From contig NZ_BDIY01000024.1 of the NCBI RefSeq assembly GCF_002072155.1, forward strand, positions 1-64,000: DNA of 64,000 bases, given 5' to 3'. The notes under the pieces were generated by a model, which did not search any database, was not told where the DNA came from, and saw only the letters and a program-made list of their open reading frames with translations. Within the stretch, counting starts at the first letter, position 1; every line of letters begins with the position of its first letter. Source of the stretch: Roseovarius sp. A-2 (lineage in GTDB: Bacteria > Pseudomonadota > Alphaproteobacteria > Rhodobacterales > Rhodobacteraceae). Shown here in pieces: positions 16,794 through 25,616 of this stretch. Position numbers and translations under genes: made by a program.

Positions 16794-17720
16794 TCAGATC
16801 GCCGTCCGGTCCGCGCCCTTGAGACGCAAGAGGCGGCGCGCACCATCCGCATCCACCACCTCGCGCCCCATGGCCTCGACAATACCGCGCACTTTCTCCA
16901 CCTGCTCGGCATTGGACCGCGCGAGCGTGCCGCGCGCAATCGTCAGACTGTCCTCCAGCCCCACGCGCACATGCCCGCCCATTGCCGCCGCCTGCGCCGC
17001 CATCGGCATCTGGTGACGGCCCGCAGCCAGCACCGAGAACATGTAATCGTCACCGAACAGCTTGTCGGCGATCCGCACCATGTGGCTCAGGTTTTCGGGG
17101 TCCGGCCCCATGCCCCCCAGCACGCCAAAGACGAACTGGATGAAGAACGGCGCCTCGATCAGGCCCCGATCGGCGAAATGGCGCAGCATGTAGAGATGCC
17201 CCAGATCGTAGCATTCGAATTCAAACCGCGCGCCGCGCTCCTGCCCCAATTCCGTCAGGATGCGGGCAATGTCGCGCGGGGTGTTCTTGAACACCAGATC
17301 GTCGGAGGCTTCGAGAAACGGCTTTTCCCAGTCATGCTGCCAGTCGGTGATCCGCCCGGCCATCGGGTAGAGGGCGAAATTCATCGTGCCCATGTTGAGC
17401 GAGGCCATTTCCGGCGCGGCCTCTTTAGGCGCAGCAAGGCGCTCATCGAGGCTCATCACCGCACTGCCCCCGGTCGAGATGTTCAGCACTGCATCGCAGC
17501 CCTGTTTGAGGCGCGGCAGGAAGGCGCGGAAATGCGTGGGGTCGGCAGAAGGGCGGCCGGTCTCGGGGTCGCGCGCGTGCAGATGCAGGATCGACGCGCC
17601 CGCCTCTGCCGCCTCGACACCTGCCGTTGCGATCTCATCCGCGGTCACCGGCAGATGCGGTGACATGCTGGGCGTGTGGATCGAACCGGTGAGCGCGCAG
17701 GTGATGATGATCTCGCGCAT
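16794..17720 (-). CDS. 3-keto-5-aminohexanoate cleavage enzyme family protein (BKACE)
   Basis: The protein of ~308 residues matches the BKACE (formerly DUF849) TIM-barrel family: IITCALTGSIHTPSMSPHLP at the N-terminus, ASILHLHARDP (~residues 43-53, Zn-binding His-x-His), and EFECYDLGHL and GHVRVGLEDSL later. These Zn enzymes condense a beta-keto acid with acetyl-CoA, giving acetoacetate plus a new CoA ester. An ATG at 17720 is used; a GTG one codon upstream is possible. The start overlaps the aminotransferase stop (TGATG). The aminotransferase immediately upstream could make the beta-keto acid from a beta-amino acid, which would fit a cleavage route. The substrate class cannot be read from sequence. 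Confidence 0.88.
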   Translation of the reverse strand: MREIIITCALTGSIHTPSMSPHLPVTADEIATAGVEAAEAGASILHLHARDPETGRPSADPTHFRAFLPRLKQGCDAVLNISTGGSAVMSLDERLAAPKEAAPEMASLNMGTMNFALYPMAGRITDWQHDWEKPFLEASDDLVFKNTPRDIARILTELGQERGARFEFECYDLGHLYMLRHFADRGLIEAPFFIQFVFGVLGGMGPDPENLSHMVRIADKLFGDDYMFSVLAAGRHQMPMAAQAAAMGGHVRVGLEDSLTIARGTLARSNAEQVEKVRGIVEAMGREVVDADGARRLLRLKGADRTAI

Positions 17721-19072
17721 CACACCGCCCGCTCCAGCGCCGGGCGGATTGCCTTGGTGAACTGCGACAGCGAGGCATCGAGCATCTCGATGATCTCGTC
17801 GAGATGCGTCTCGGTCGCGATCATCGGCGGGGCGACGATGATATGATCGCCCTCCACCCCGTCGCGGGTGCGCCGCGAATAGACGATCAGCCCCTTGTCA
17901 TAAGCGATCTGCACGAAGCGGTTGAAGGCATTCAGGTGCTTGGGCAGCGGGGCCTTGCTGCCCCGATCAGCCATGAATTCGAACGCGGTGAGCAGCCCCT
18001 TGCCGCGCACGTCGCCGATGATGGCATAGCGCTGCATCAGCCCCTCCAGCCGTTCCTTGAGTTTCACGCCCAAGCGCGCGGCATTGCCCACCAGATCCTG
18101 CCGCTCGATCTCGTCGATCACGGCCAGACCGGCGGCGCAGGCCAGCGGGTTTCCGGCATAGGTATAGCCATGCAGAAAGCCGCCTGCATCGAGCACGGCC
18201 TCAACCAGTCGCTCATGCGCGGCCATCGCGCCAAGCGGCACATAACCGGCGGCGAACCCCTTGGACATGACGATGATGTCGGGGGAAAGGTTCCAATGCT
18301 CGGAGGCAAGGAACCTGCCCGTGCGCCCCGCGCCGGTCATTACCTCATCAAGGATCAGCAGCACGCCATACCGGCGACAAATCTCCTGCACCCGCTCCAT
18401 ATAGCCGCGCGGCGGCACCAACGCCCCGGTCGAGGCACCACCGATAGGCTCCACGACAAAGGCCAGCACGCTCTCAGGCCCTTCCTCCACAATCTTGGCC
18501 TCCAGCATATCGGCGTAATGATGGCCCGTCGCCTCGTCCTCGGGGTCAAGCCCGTCAAGATAGGCGCGGGGCGCGGGCACCTTGGGCATCGCCTGCATCA
18601 TCGGCGCAAAGGGATCGGTCAGCGGTGCATAGGACGTGATGGCGAGCGCGCCAAGCGTGCAGCCGTGATAGGAAGGCGCGCGGCTGATGATCTTCCAGCG
18701 GCGACCCTCACCGATCGCCAGTGCATATTGCCGCGCCAGCTTCAGCGCCGATTCCACCGCCTCGGACCCGCCCGAGACAAAGAACACGCGGTTAAGGCCC
18801 TCGGGGCACAAGGCGGCGGTCTTGGCGGCGAGTTTCTCGGATGCCTCGGTCTCGAAATGCAGGCGGTAGCCAAAAGTGGATTTCTCCATCTGACGGCGCA
18901 TCGCCTCCAGCACATTCTCGTTGGAATGGCCGATATTGCACACCATCGCGCCGGATGATCCGTCCAGATAGCGTTTGCCGTCCACGTCCCACATGTAGAC
19001 GCCGCGCGCCTGATCTAGCACCGGCTTGCGCTCGCGCCCCTGATAGAAAAGATGAGAGGGTTTCACGTTCAT
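17720..19072 (-). CDS. class III (omega/GABA-type) aminotransferase
   Basis: This is a 450-residue PLP enzyme. Recognisable blocks are DGSSGAMVCNIGHSN (~35-49), the SGGSEAVESALKLARQ cofactor-binding stretch, ILDEVMTGAGRTG with the PLP-contact Asp (~236-248), and MSKGFAAGYVPLGA with the Schiff-base lysine (~270-283). Members convert omega-amino or beta-amino compounds, diamines or polyamine intermediates to aldehydes or keto acids, usually with pyruvate as acceptor. The ATG 19072 lies four bases after the ABC ATPase stop; a longer in-frame reading would begin inside that gene. Its position between a Pot-type transporter and a BKACE gene suggests that it deaminates the imported compound. Confidence 0.9.
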   Translation of the reverse strand: MNVKPSHLFYQGRERKPVLDQARGVYMWDVDGKRYLDGSSGAMVCNIGHSNENVLEAMRRQMEKSTFGYRLHFETEASEKLAAKTAALCPEGLNRVFFVSGGSEAVESALKLARQYALAIGEGRRWKIISRAPSYHGCTLGALAITSYAPLTDPFAPMMQAMPKVPAPRAYLDGLDPEDEATGHHYADMLEAKIVEEGPESVLAFVVEPIGGASTGALVPPRGYMERVQEICRRYGVLLILDEVMTGAGRTGRFLASEHWNLSPDIIVMSKGFAAGYVPLGAMAAHERLVEAVLDAGGFLHGYTYAGNPLACAAGLAVIDEIERQDLVGNAARLGVKLKERLEGLMQRYAIIGDVRGKGLLTAFEFMADRGSKAPLPKHLNAFNRFVQIAYDKGLIVYSRRTRDGVEGDHIIVAPPMIATETHLDEIIEMLDASLSQFTKAIRPALERAV

Positions 19073-19076
19073 TGTC

Positions 19077-20147
19077 TTATCCCGGAAGCGCCGCGCAATC
19101 CTGCGGGCGCAGATGCAGATGGACCGCATCGCCCGCCGCAAAGGGGCGTTCGTCGATCATGTTGATGGCTTGCAGCTGCGCCTCGCCCGCGCGGACGAAA
19201 TAGCGCACCGCCTGTCCCTGATAATCCACTGTTTCGACGGTGGCGGGAACCGAAATCACGCCCTCGGGGGCCTGGGCTTTTGACAGCAACAGTTTCTCGG
19301 CACGCACCACCAGCTTGGCCGCGCCGGTGCCGGTGAGGTTTGGAGCCTTGGCAGCGGGCACCTGCACACGGCCAAAGGTAGGCTCTTCGAGCACGACGGC
19401 GGCACCGTGATCGGTGCAGGTCGCCGCCATTATATTGGAGGCCCCGAGAAAATTGGCGACGAATTCCGAAGCGGGGGTGTTGTAGACTTCTTCGGGCTTG
19501 CCCACCTGTTCCACCCGGCCCCCTGACATCACCACAATCAGATCGGACATGGCCAGCGCTTCGGACTGGTCATGGGTGACAAAGACAGTCGTCACGCCGA
19601 TACGCTCCTGAATGCGCTTCAATTCCACCCGCATATCCTCGCGCAGGTTCGCGTCAAGCGCGGAGAGCGGCTCGTCCAGAAGCAGCACGTCCGGCTCGAT
19701 CACGATGGCACGGGCAAGCGCGATGCGCTGTTGCTGCCCGCCTGACAGTTCCTTGGGATAGCGGTCCCCGACATTAGGCAGTTGCACCAGATCGAGCGCC
19801 GCCTGCACCTTGGCCGGGATCTCGGATTTTGGAACGTCGCGGTATTTCAGGCCAAAGGCCACGTTCTCGGCCACGGTCTTGTGCGGGAAGAGCGCGTAGT
19901 TCTGAAAGACGAGGCCAAGGTTGCGCTTGTGAATGGGCACGTCGTTGACGCTACGGCCACCGATCAGGATTTCCCCCTCACTCGGGTCGAGCAGCCCGGC
20001 GATCATCCGCAGGTTCGTGGTCTTGCCACAGCCCGAGGGCCCCAGCAGCGTGACGAACGCGCCCTCTGGGATCTCCAGCGTGGTGCGATGCACGGCGGTG
20101 AATGTGCCGAAGCGCTTGACGATGTCTTGTAGGGTGACGGCGCTCAT
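19077..20147 (-). CDS. potA: polyamine-type ABC transporter ATPase (PotA-like)
   Basis: The 356-residue ATPase has an N-terminal ABC domain (~1-235) with Walker A GPSGCGKTT (~36-44), signature LSGGQQQR (~136-143), Walker B VLLLDEPLSALD (~155-166) and FVTHDQSEAL. A C-terminal TOBE domain follows (~270-350), as in PotA and other CUT1-like importers. A clear AGGAG site precedes the ATG. It is separated from the binding-protein gene by 108 bases containing two strong palindromes. It works with the two permeases and the PotD-like protein in the same operon. Confidence 0.88.
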   Translation of the reverse strand: MSAVTLQDIVKRFGTFTAVHRTTLEIPEGAFVTLLGPSGCGKTTNLRMIAGLLDPSEGEILIGGRSVNDVPIHKRNLGLVFQNYALFPHKTVAENVAFGLKYRDVPKSEIPAKVQAALDLVQLPNVGDRYPKELSGGQQQRIALARAIVIEPDVLLLDEPLSALDANLREDMRVELKRIQERIGVTTVFVTHDQSEALAMSDLIVVMSGGRVEQVGKPEEVYNTPASEFVANFLGASNIMAATCTDHGAAVVLEEPTFGRVQVPAAKAPNLTGTGAAKLVVRAEKLLLSKAQAPEGVISVPATVETVDYQGQAVRYFVRAGEAQLQAINMIDERPFAAGDAVHLHLRPQDCAALPG

Positions 20148-20186
20148 CGCGGTCTCCTATGTTGCGAGGCCGCGCGAGGCGGCGGG

Positions 20187-20208
20187 CACGCAATTTCGAA
20201 ATTGCGTG
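20187..20208. repeat. perfect 22-base palindrome between potD- and potA-like genes
   Basis: CACGCAATTTCGAAATTGCG followed by TG is fully self-complementary around a TTCGAA centre. It lies in the leader of the ATPase gene, downstream of the binding-protein gene. An mRNA-stabilising hairpin that raises binding-protein levels is a plausible role; neither strand shows a T-run for a classic terminator. Confidence 0.8.
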
Positions 20209-20209
20209 A

Positions 20210-20233
20210 CCAAGACCGTTCGAACGGCCTTGG
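20210..20233. repeat. second TTCGAA-centred palindrome, adjacent to the first
   Basis: CCAAGACCGTTCGAACGG plus CCTTGG forms a 24-base inverted repeat with one mismatched pair around a central CCGTTCGAACGG. It starts two bases after the previous palindrome. Together they would form two consecutive hairpins in the operon transcript. Confidence 0.8.
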
Positions 20234-20255
20234 CACTCCTTGAGAACCGGATCGC

Positions 20256-21398
20256 TCAGTAGCCGCGCTGCACGCGGCTGAAGGTCTCGGACCATTCCGC
20301 CTCATTGCCGTTCCAGTATTTCGGATCGGCAAAGGTGAGCGATGCGAGCGTGCCCGTGGGATCATAGGCCGGCAGGGTCGGAATCTTGTCACCGAGATCG
20401 ACCTTGGTGCCGTCAAGCGCGGGCGGATAGTTCTGCCCCTCGGCCACGGCGATGGAGGTCTCGGGCGCCAGCATGAAGTTCAGCAGTTCCTCGCAGGCCT
20501 CGACGGGGCTGCCCTTGAGAACATGCAGGCATTCCTGCCACGCAAAGCTGCCCGGCGCGTCGTAATAGCCGATATCATGGCCTTGCTGTTGCAAGGCGGC
20601 GATACGGCCCGACCAGCCTTCGGTCACGTAGATTTCCTCTTCGGCCAGCAGGCTCATCAGTTCCGCGCCCGACGACCAGTATTTCAGCGCCAGATCGCGG
20701 TGGCTGCGGATTGCGTCCCAGACGGCCTCCATATCCTGAATGTTGTTCGGGTCCTGACCCGTCTGGAGCGCGCCGTACCAGATGCGGGTGCGCCACTCGC
20801 CCCAACCACCGATCTTGCCCTTATAGGCTTCGTCGATCAGGATGCTGGCACCTTTCTCCTTCATCTCCTCGTCGGAGATATACTTGCGGTTATAGGCCAG
20901 CCCCGTCGTGCCATAGTCATAGGGCACCGCCGAGAGGTAATCCGGCGTCACGCCCCGGAATGCATTGGTCAGCGCATCCATCACCAGCGACATGTTGGGG
21001 ATGTTGTCGAGGTTCAATTCCACCGTCAGGCCGAAATTCACATAGCGGGCATAATCGAACACGCCCGAGAGATGCGCGATGTTATATTCGCCCTCCTGGC
21101 TGGAGCGGACCTGTGCCATATATTCATCGCTGCCCGCGAACGTGCCATCGACGACATTGATACCAGTCTTGGCGGTATAGGGATCAAAAGCATGCTCGCG
21201 AAACGCCTCGGACACGACACCGCCCCAGCCATCAAAGCGCACCTGCTTGACGTCCTGCGCATGGGCCAGCTTGGCAAAGGGCGTCTGCACGCCATAGGCG
21301 AGGCCCGCCGCCCCGATCAGCCCCAGAAAATTGCGCCGATCCAGATCGCCGTTGCGATAACGCTCAAGCAGGCGTTCATATCGTTTGCTATTGTCCAT
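20256..21398 (-). CDS. potD: polyamine-type ABC transporter substrate-binding protein (PotD-like, Tat-exported)
   Basis: The 380-residue periplasmic binding protein has a twin-arginine type signal: DRRNFLGLIGAAGLAYG near residues 19-36 and an AHAQD cleavage region near 46-50. The mature part has the group 1 extracellular solute-binding protein fold, with PYDYGTTGLAYN (~residues 155-166) as in PotD/PotF relatives and VTEGWSGRIAAL lining the cleft. Export already folded is consistent with the RR motif. It lies downstream of the two permease genes (35-base gap) and upstream of the ATPase. The ligand is likely a polyamine or acylated polyamine, judging from the enzyme genes downstream. Confidence 0.88.
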   Translation of the reverse strand: MDNSKRYERLLERYRNGDLDRRNFLGLIGAAGLAYGVQTPFAKLAHAQDVKQVRFDGWGGVVSEAFREHAFDPYTAKTGINVVDGTFAGSDEYMAQVRSSQEGEYNIAHLSGVFDYARYVNFGLTVELNLDNIPNMSLVMDALTNAFRGVTPDYLSAVPYDYGTTGLAYNRKYISDEEMKEKGASILIDEAYKGKIGGWGEWRTRIWYGALQTGQDPNNIQDMEAVWDAIRSHRDLALKYWSSGAELMSLLAEEEIYVTEGWSGRIAALQQQGHDIGYYDAPGSFAWQECLHVLKGSPVEACEELLNFMLAPETSIAVAEGQNYPPALDGTKVDLGDKIPTLPAYDPTGTLASLTFADPKYWNGNEAEWSETFSRVQRGY

Positions 21399-21433
21399 TT
21401 TTCATATCTCCTTGTTGAGGGTTAATGCGGTTC

Positions 21434-22222
21434 TTAACTGCCGCTTTTCATGGCGAGTTTGCGGGCCACCGCCGCGCCAACCAGCGGCAGGCCCACGGTC
21501 ATCACGATCATCACCGTGCCGAGCGCGTTGATTTCCGGGCTGATTGAATTGCGCAGCATCGAAAAGATCTGCGTCGGCACGGTCTCCACCCCGCCCGGCT
21601 TCCAGAACAGCGTGCCGGTAATGTCATCGAAACTGATGGTGAAGGCAAAGAGCGCGCCAGCGGCAACGGCGGGCAGCATCAACGGCAGCGTGACCGCGAA
21701 AAACGTCTGCACCGGCGAGGCCCCGAGGCTGAGCGCCGCCTCCTCCACGTCGCGCTTGATTGACACCAGACGCGCCTGCACCACGAGGATCACGAAGGGC
21801 AGGGTAAAGATCACGTGGCCCGCCAGCAGCAGCGCAAAGCTCTTGCCGAGGCCGAGCCAGTTGAGAAACAGCAATAGCGCCACCGCCAGCACCACCTCTG
21901 GCACCAGGATGGGCGCGATCAGCAGCGTGGTGATCGTGTTGCGCCCGGGGATCTTGTAGCGCACCAGCGCAAGGCTCGCGAGGATACCCAAGGTGGTCGA
22001 GATCACCGCTGTCATCAGCCCAAGCACGATCGAGGTGCGAAAGGCGCGCATCACAGCATCATTATTCCACAATTCCTCGAACCAGCGCAGCGACATGCCG
22101 GTCATCGGGAAACTGCCGAACTGATTGGCGTTGAACGACAGCAGCACCACCACCGCCACCGGCAGGAACATGAAACCATAGACCAGAACGGTCCAGATGC
22201 GAATCGCCTGCCAGCCCATCAC
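21434..22222 (-). CDS. potC: ABC transporter permease (PotC-like)
   Basis: The 262-residue inner-membrane protein has about six hydrophobic segments. The first is LVYGFMFLPVAVVVLLSF. The EAA loop typical of importer permeases reads EEAALSLGASPVQTFFAVTL (~160-179). It begins four bases inside the end of the other permease gene (ATGA overlap), so the two are translated together. It belongs to the PotB/PotC type two-permease importer. Confidence 0.88.
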   Translation of the reverse strand: MMGWQAIRIWTVLVYGFMFLPVAVVVLLSFNANQFGSFPMTGMSLRWFEELWNNDAVMRAFRTSIVLGLMTAVISTTLGILASLALVRYKIPGRNTITTLLIAPILVPEVVLAVALLLFLNWLGLGKSFALLLAGHVIFTLPFVILVVQARLVSIKRDVEEAALSLGASPVQTFFAVTLPLMLPAVAAGALFAFTISFDDITGTLFWKPGGVETVPTQIFSMLRNSISPEINALGTVMIVMTVGLPLVGAAVARKLAMKSGS

Positions 22223-23085
22223 CCGAGCCCCTTGGCGAGTTGCGCCATGCCGAGATAACGATTGTAGATGCCCACCAGTACGCCCAGCACCGCCAGCAGC
22301 AAGAGCGACAGCGCCGAGCCGAGCGGCCAGTTGAGCTGCGTGATGATCGCCTCGAACACCAGGTTGGCGAACATCGCGTCACGCGGTCCACCAAGAATCA
22401 CCGGGGTGATATAGGTGCCCGCGCCCAGCACGAAGCACAGCAATCCGCCCGCCGCCAGACCGGGCAGCGACAGCGGCAGGGTCACTTGGCGAAACGCCTC
22501 CCACCGTGTGGCACCAAGCGAGGTGGCGGCGTCTTCGAGATTGGTATCGATACCCTCAAGGCTGACATAGACATTCAGCACCATGAACGGCAGCAGGAAA
22601 TGCACGAGCCCGAGGATCACCGTCGCCTCGTTATAGAGCATCTGCATCGGCTCGCTGATGATCCCGAGCGACAGGAGCAAGGTATTGAGCGCGCCCGAGG
22701 TGCCGAGAATGTTGATCCAGCTCATCGTGCGGATAATGTAACTGATCCAGAACGGCAGCATCAGCAAGAGCAGCAGGATCATCTTGTTGCCCTTGGACCG
22801 CGCGATGAAATACGCCGCCGGATAGCCCATCAGCCCGCAGATCACGGTGGTGATCGCCGCGATTTTCAGCGTGTTGAGCAATATGTCGCGATAAAACCGG
22901 TCGCTCAGCGCCTTTTCCCAATTGTCGAGGAAGAACCCGACCTGATCCGCCCCCATGGCCGAGCGCAGCCAGAACGAATAGACCACGATGAACATCAGCG
23001 GGATTATCAGCAGGAAAAGTACCGCCCCGAGGGCGGGTGAAAGCAATATCCACGGCTGTCTTGCCTCGCGGGCTTCGACCGACAT
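22219..23085 (-). CDS. potB: ABC transporter permease (PotB-like)
   Basis: This 288-residue permease has an N-terminal membrane segment, LSPALGAVLFLLIIPLMFIV, further hydrophobic stretches and an EAA loop EDAATSLGATRWEAFRQVTL (~180-199). The start at 23085 is supported by GGGAG upstream of the ATG; the open frame extends 18 codons further without a good site. It is the first gene of the leftward ten-gene operon and is divergent from the LysR gene. The intervening ~110 bases should hold both promoters. Confidence 0.88.
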   Translation of the reverse strand: MSVEAREARQPWILLSPALGAVLFLLIIPLMFIVVYSFWLRSAMGADQVGFFLDNWEKALSDRFYRDILLNTLKIAAITTVICGLMGYPAAYFIARSKGNKMILLLLLMLPFWISYIIRTMSWINILGTSGALNTLLLSLGIISEPMQMLYNEATVILGLVHFLLPFMVLNVYVSLEGIDTNLEDAATSLGATRWEAFRQVTLPLSLPGLAAGGLLCFVLGAGTYITPVILGGPRDAMFANLVFEAIITQLNWPLGSALSLLLLAVLGVLVGIYNRYLGMAQLAKGLG

Positions 23086-23181
23086 GCGTCTCCCTTTCCT
23101 GCGCTGCCCGTCGAATGCGGGCTTGCCCAGAGGGTGCAAAGCGGTCCATCATTAATCAAATAGATAAGAAGAATTATGACA

Positions 23182-23196
23182 ATAGATGAGATCTAT
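23182..23196. promoter_or_regulatory. candidate LysR-type binding site
   Basis: ATAGAT-GAG-ATCTAT is a perfect inverted repeat with the T-N11-A spacing usual for LysR-type sites. A further ATAGAT lies 22 bases to the left (23160-23165). It is located between the LysR gene and the operon it presumably controls. It overlaps the most upstream ATGs of the regulator, which favours a later start for that protein. Confidence 0.35.
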
Positions 23197-23224
23197 GGAT
23201 AGCCGCGACAGCCCTGAACGGATC

Positions 23225-24154
23225 ATGCGCGAGATGGATTGGAACCTCTTGCGCACCTTCGTCGTACTGGCGCAATCACGGTCGGTCACAGACGCCGCAA
23301 ACCGGTTGCGCCTGACCCAGCCGTCGGTCTCTACCGCCTTGAAAAGGCTTGAGGATCGGGTGGGAAAACGTCTCATCCACCGTTCGCCGGGGCGGTTCGA
23401 GCTGACCGAGGCCGGCGAGGTGCTCTATCGCGAGGCGCTGGATATCCAAGGCTCGATCCTGCGTCTCTCGACCCTGATGCGCAACATGACCGACGAGGTG
23501 ACAGGGCATGTGCGGCTGTCTCTGGCAAGCCATGTCATCTGCCCGCTTTTTGATCAGGTGCTGGCCGAGTTCCACACCGAGAATCCGCGCGCGACGCTCA
23601 CGATCGAGGTGCATTCCTCGGCGCAGGCGATCGAGACAGTCTCGGCGCGCTCGGCCTCCTTCGCCATCTGCCTCGTGCATCAGCGCAATCCCAAGCTGGA
23701 ATATCTGCGCCTCTACCGCGAATTCTTCGGCCTGTTTTGCGGCCCGCCACACGCCCTCTTTGGCCGCCGCGACCTCACCCGCGCCGATCTGGCGGGCCAA
23801 AGCGCCGTCAGCTTCGAGACCGACCGCCTGCAGGACGCGCTCAAGCCGGTGACGCTGATGCGCGCGCAGGCCGAACTGGGCGATCAGATCATCGCCACGT
23901 CGAGCCATCTGGAGGAGGTGCGCCGCATGATCATCGCGGGTCTCGGCATCGGCCCCTTGCCTCTGCACGTGGCCGAGCGCGATGTGCGCGACGGCCTCTT
24001 GTGGCAATTGCCGCCCTATGATCAAACGGCGGCGGTGGATGTGCATGTGGTCTGGAACCCGCGCGCCGTGCTCAACCGCGCGGAACAGTCGCTGCTCGAC
24101 CGGCTCTTGCGGCGCATCGACGAAACCCCGATAGACGCACGGACCTATCGCTGA
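23225..24154 (+). CDS. LysR-family transcriptional regulator
   Basis: The protein has about 309 residues. The N-terminal helix-turn-helix reads LRTFVVLAQSRSVTDAANRL then TQPSVSTALKRLE (~residues 8-42). The rest is the two-lobed effector-binding domain. It is divergent from the polyamine-type operon and is its likely regulator. ATGs at 23186, 23195, 23225 and 23234 are possible. I prefer 23225 or 23234, because MDWNLLRTF is the usual start of such proteins and a palindromic candidate operator overlaps the earlier ones. The effector is unknown, probably a polyamine-related catabolite. Confidence 0.88.
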   Translation: MREMDWNLLRTFVVLAQSRSVTDAANRLRLTQPSVSTALKRLEDRVGKRLIHRSPGRFELTEAGEVLYREALDIQGSILRLSTLMRNMTDEVTGHVRLSLASHVICPLFDQVLAEFHTENPRATLTIEVHSSAQAIETVSARSASFAICLVHQRNPKLEYLRLYREFFGLFCGPPHALFGRRDLTRADLAGQSAVSFETDRLQDALKPVTLMRAQAELGDQIIATSSHLEEVRRMIIAGLGIGPLPLHVAERDVRDGLLWQLPPYDQTAAVDVHVVWNPRAVLNRAEQSLLDRLLRRIDETPIDARTYR

Positions 24155-24201
24155 CACCACCGCGCGACATGACTGGTCAAGCATCGTGATTGCGCGCACT
24201 C

Positions 24202-24229
24202 TTGCACCTGCGCGGTGACCCGATACAAC
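24202..24229 (+). promoter_or_regulatory. candidate sigma-70 promoter of glmU-glmS
   Basis: TTGCAC (24202-24207) and TACAAC (24224-24229), separated by 16 bases, lie about 30 bases before the glmU start. The match to consensus is only moderate. Confidence 0.3.
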
Positions 24230-24260
24230 GAATGCGTCTTGAGAGCGCAGAGGAGTCCTC

Positions 24261-25616
24261 ATGTCGATTGCACTCATCATTCTGGCGGCGGGCAAGGGAA
24301 CGCGGATGAACTCCGATCTGCCCAAGGTTCTGCACCGGATCGCCGATGCCCCGATGCTGGTGCATGCGATGCAGGCCGGTGCAGCACTCGACCCCGACCA
24401 TACCGTGATCGTGGCAGGGCACGAGGCAAGGGCAGTGGCCGAAGCGGCGCAAGAGCATGACGAGGCGGCGCAGGTTGTCTTGCAAGAGGAACAGTTGGGC
24501 ACCGCCCATGCCGTGGCGCAGGCGCGGGAGGCATTGGCGGGCTTCACCGGCGATGCCATCGTCCTCTATGGTGACACGCCCTTCATCCGCCCCGAGACGC
24601 TGCAAAAGATGGCCGCCGCGCGCGCCGCGCATGACGTGGTGGTGTTGGGGTTCGAGGCCGCCGATCCGGGGCGCTACGGGCGGCTGGTGGTCGAGGGTGG
24701 CGCGCTCAAGCGGATCGTGGAATTCAAGGACGCAAGCCCGGCGGAACGCGCGATCACCCTGTGCAACAGCGGCGTTGTCATGGTCCCTGCCCCGCTTCTC
24801 TTTGACCTGATCGAGGCCGTCGGCAACGACAATGCCTCGGGCGAGTATTACCTGACCGACATTGTGGGGCTGGCCCGCGCGCGTGGCCTCTCGGCCGCCG
24901 CCGTCACCTGTGACGAGGCCGAAACCATGGGCATCAATAGCCGCGCGGATCTGGGCCACGCCGAGGCCGCCTTTCAGGCCCGCGCGCGCGCCGGGGCAAT
25001 GGAGAACGGCGTGACACTGATTGCGCCCGAGACTGTCTTTTTCGCCCATGACACCCATCTGGGTCGTGACTGCCTGATCGAGCCGAATGTGATCTTCGGC
25101 CCCGGCGTCACCGTCGAGACCGGCGCGCATATCCGCGCCTTCAGCCATCTCGAGGGCTGTCACGTCGCGCGCGGTGCGGTGGTGGGGCCCTATGCACGAC
25201 TGCGCCCCGGCACCGAGTTGAGCGAAGACAGCCGGATCGGCAATTTCGTCGAGGTCAAGAACGCGCTGATCGGCGAGGGGGCCAAGGTCAATCACCTGAG
25301 CTATGTGGGAGACGCGCAGGTGGGCCGTGACAGTAATATCGGCGCTGGCACCATCACCTGCAATTACGACGGTGTGATGAAACACGAGACCCGCATCGGC
25401 GAACGGGTCTTCATCGGCTCGAACACCATGCTGGTGGCGCCGGTCTCGGTCGGCGACGAGGCGATGACCGGCTCCGGCTCGGTCATCACGCAGGATGTGG
25501 CCCCCGGCGCGCTCGCCATCGCGCGCGCCAAACAGGTCGACAAGCCCGGTTTCGGGCGCAAGCTGATGGAGATGCTGCGGGCCAGGAAGGCACGACAGGA
25601 CAAGGAGCGCGGATAA
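24261..25616 (+). CDS. glmU: bifunctional UDP-N-acetylglucosamine pyrophosphorylase / glucosamine-1-phosphate N-acetyltransferase
   Basis: The protein of 451 residues has the two GlmU domains. The uridyltransferase part starts with ILAAGKGTRMNSDLPKVLH (~residues 7-25), and the left-handed beta-helix acetyltransferase has hexapeptide-type repeats from ~250 to 430. Signature stretches include NFVEVKNA and GAGTITCNYDG (~360-370). It makes UDP-GlcNAc, the precursor of peptidoglycan and lipid A. A GAGGAG site precedes the ATG. glmS starts within its stop codon (TAATG), so the two consecutive enzymes of amino-sugar synthesis are coupled. Confidence 0.95.
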   Translation: MSIALIILAAGKGTRMNSDLPKVLHRIADAPMLVHAMQAGAALDPDHTVIVAGHEARAVAEAAQEHDEAAQVVLQEEQLGTAHAVAQAREALAGFTGDAIVLYGDTPFIRPETLQKMAAARAAHDVVVLGFEAADPGRYGRLVVEGGALKRIVEFKDASPAERAITLCNSGVVMVPAPLLFDLIEAVGNDNASGEYYLTDIVGLARARGLSAAAVTCDEAETMGINSRADLGHAEAAFQARARAGAMENGVTLIAPETVFFAHDTHLGRDCLIEPNVIFGPGVTVETGAHIRAFSHLEGCHVARGAVVGPYARLRPGTELSEDSRIGNFVEVKNALIGEGAKVNHLSYVGDAQVGRDSNIGAGTITCNYDGVMKHETRIGERVFIGSNTMLVAPVSVGDEAMTGSGSVITQDVAPGALAIARAKQVDKPGFGRKLMEMLRARKARQDKERG

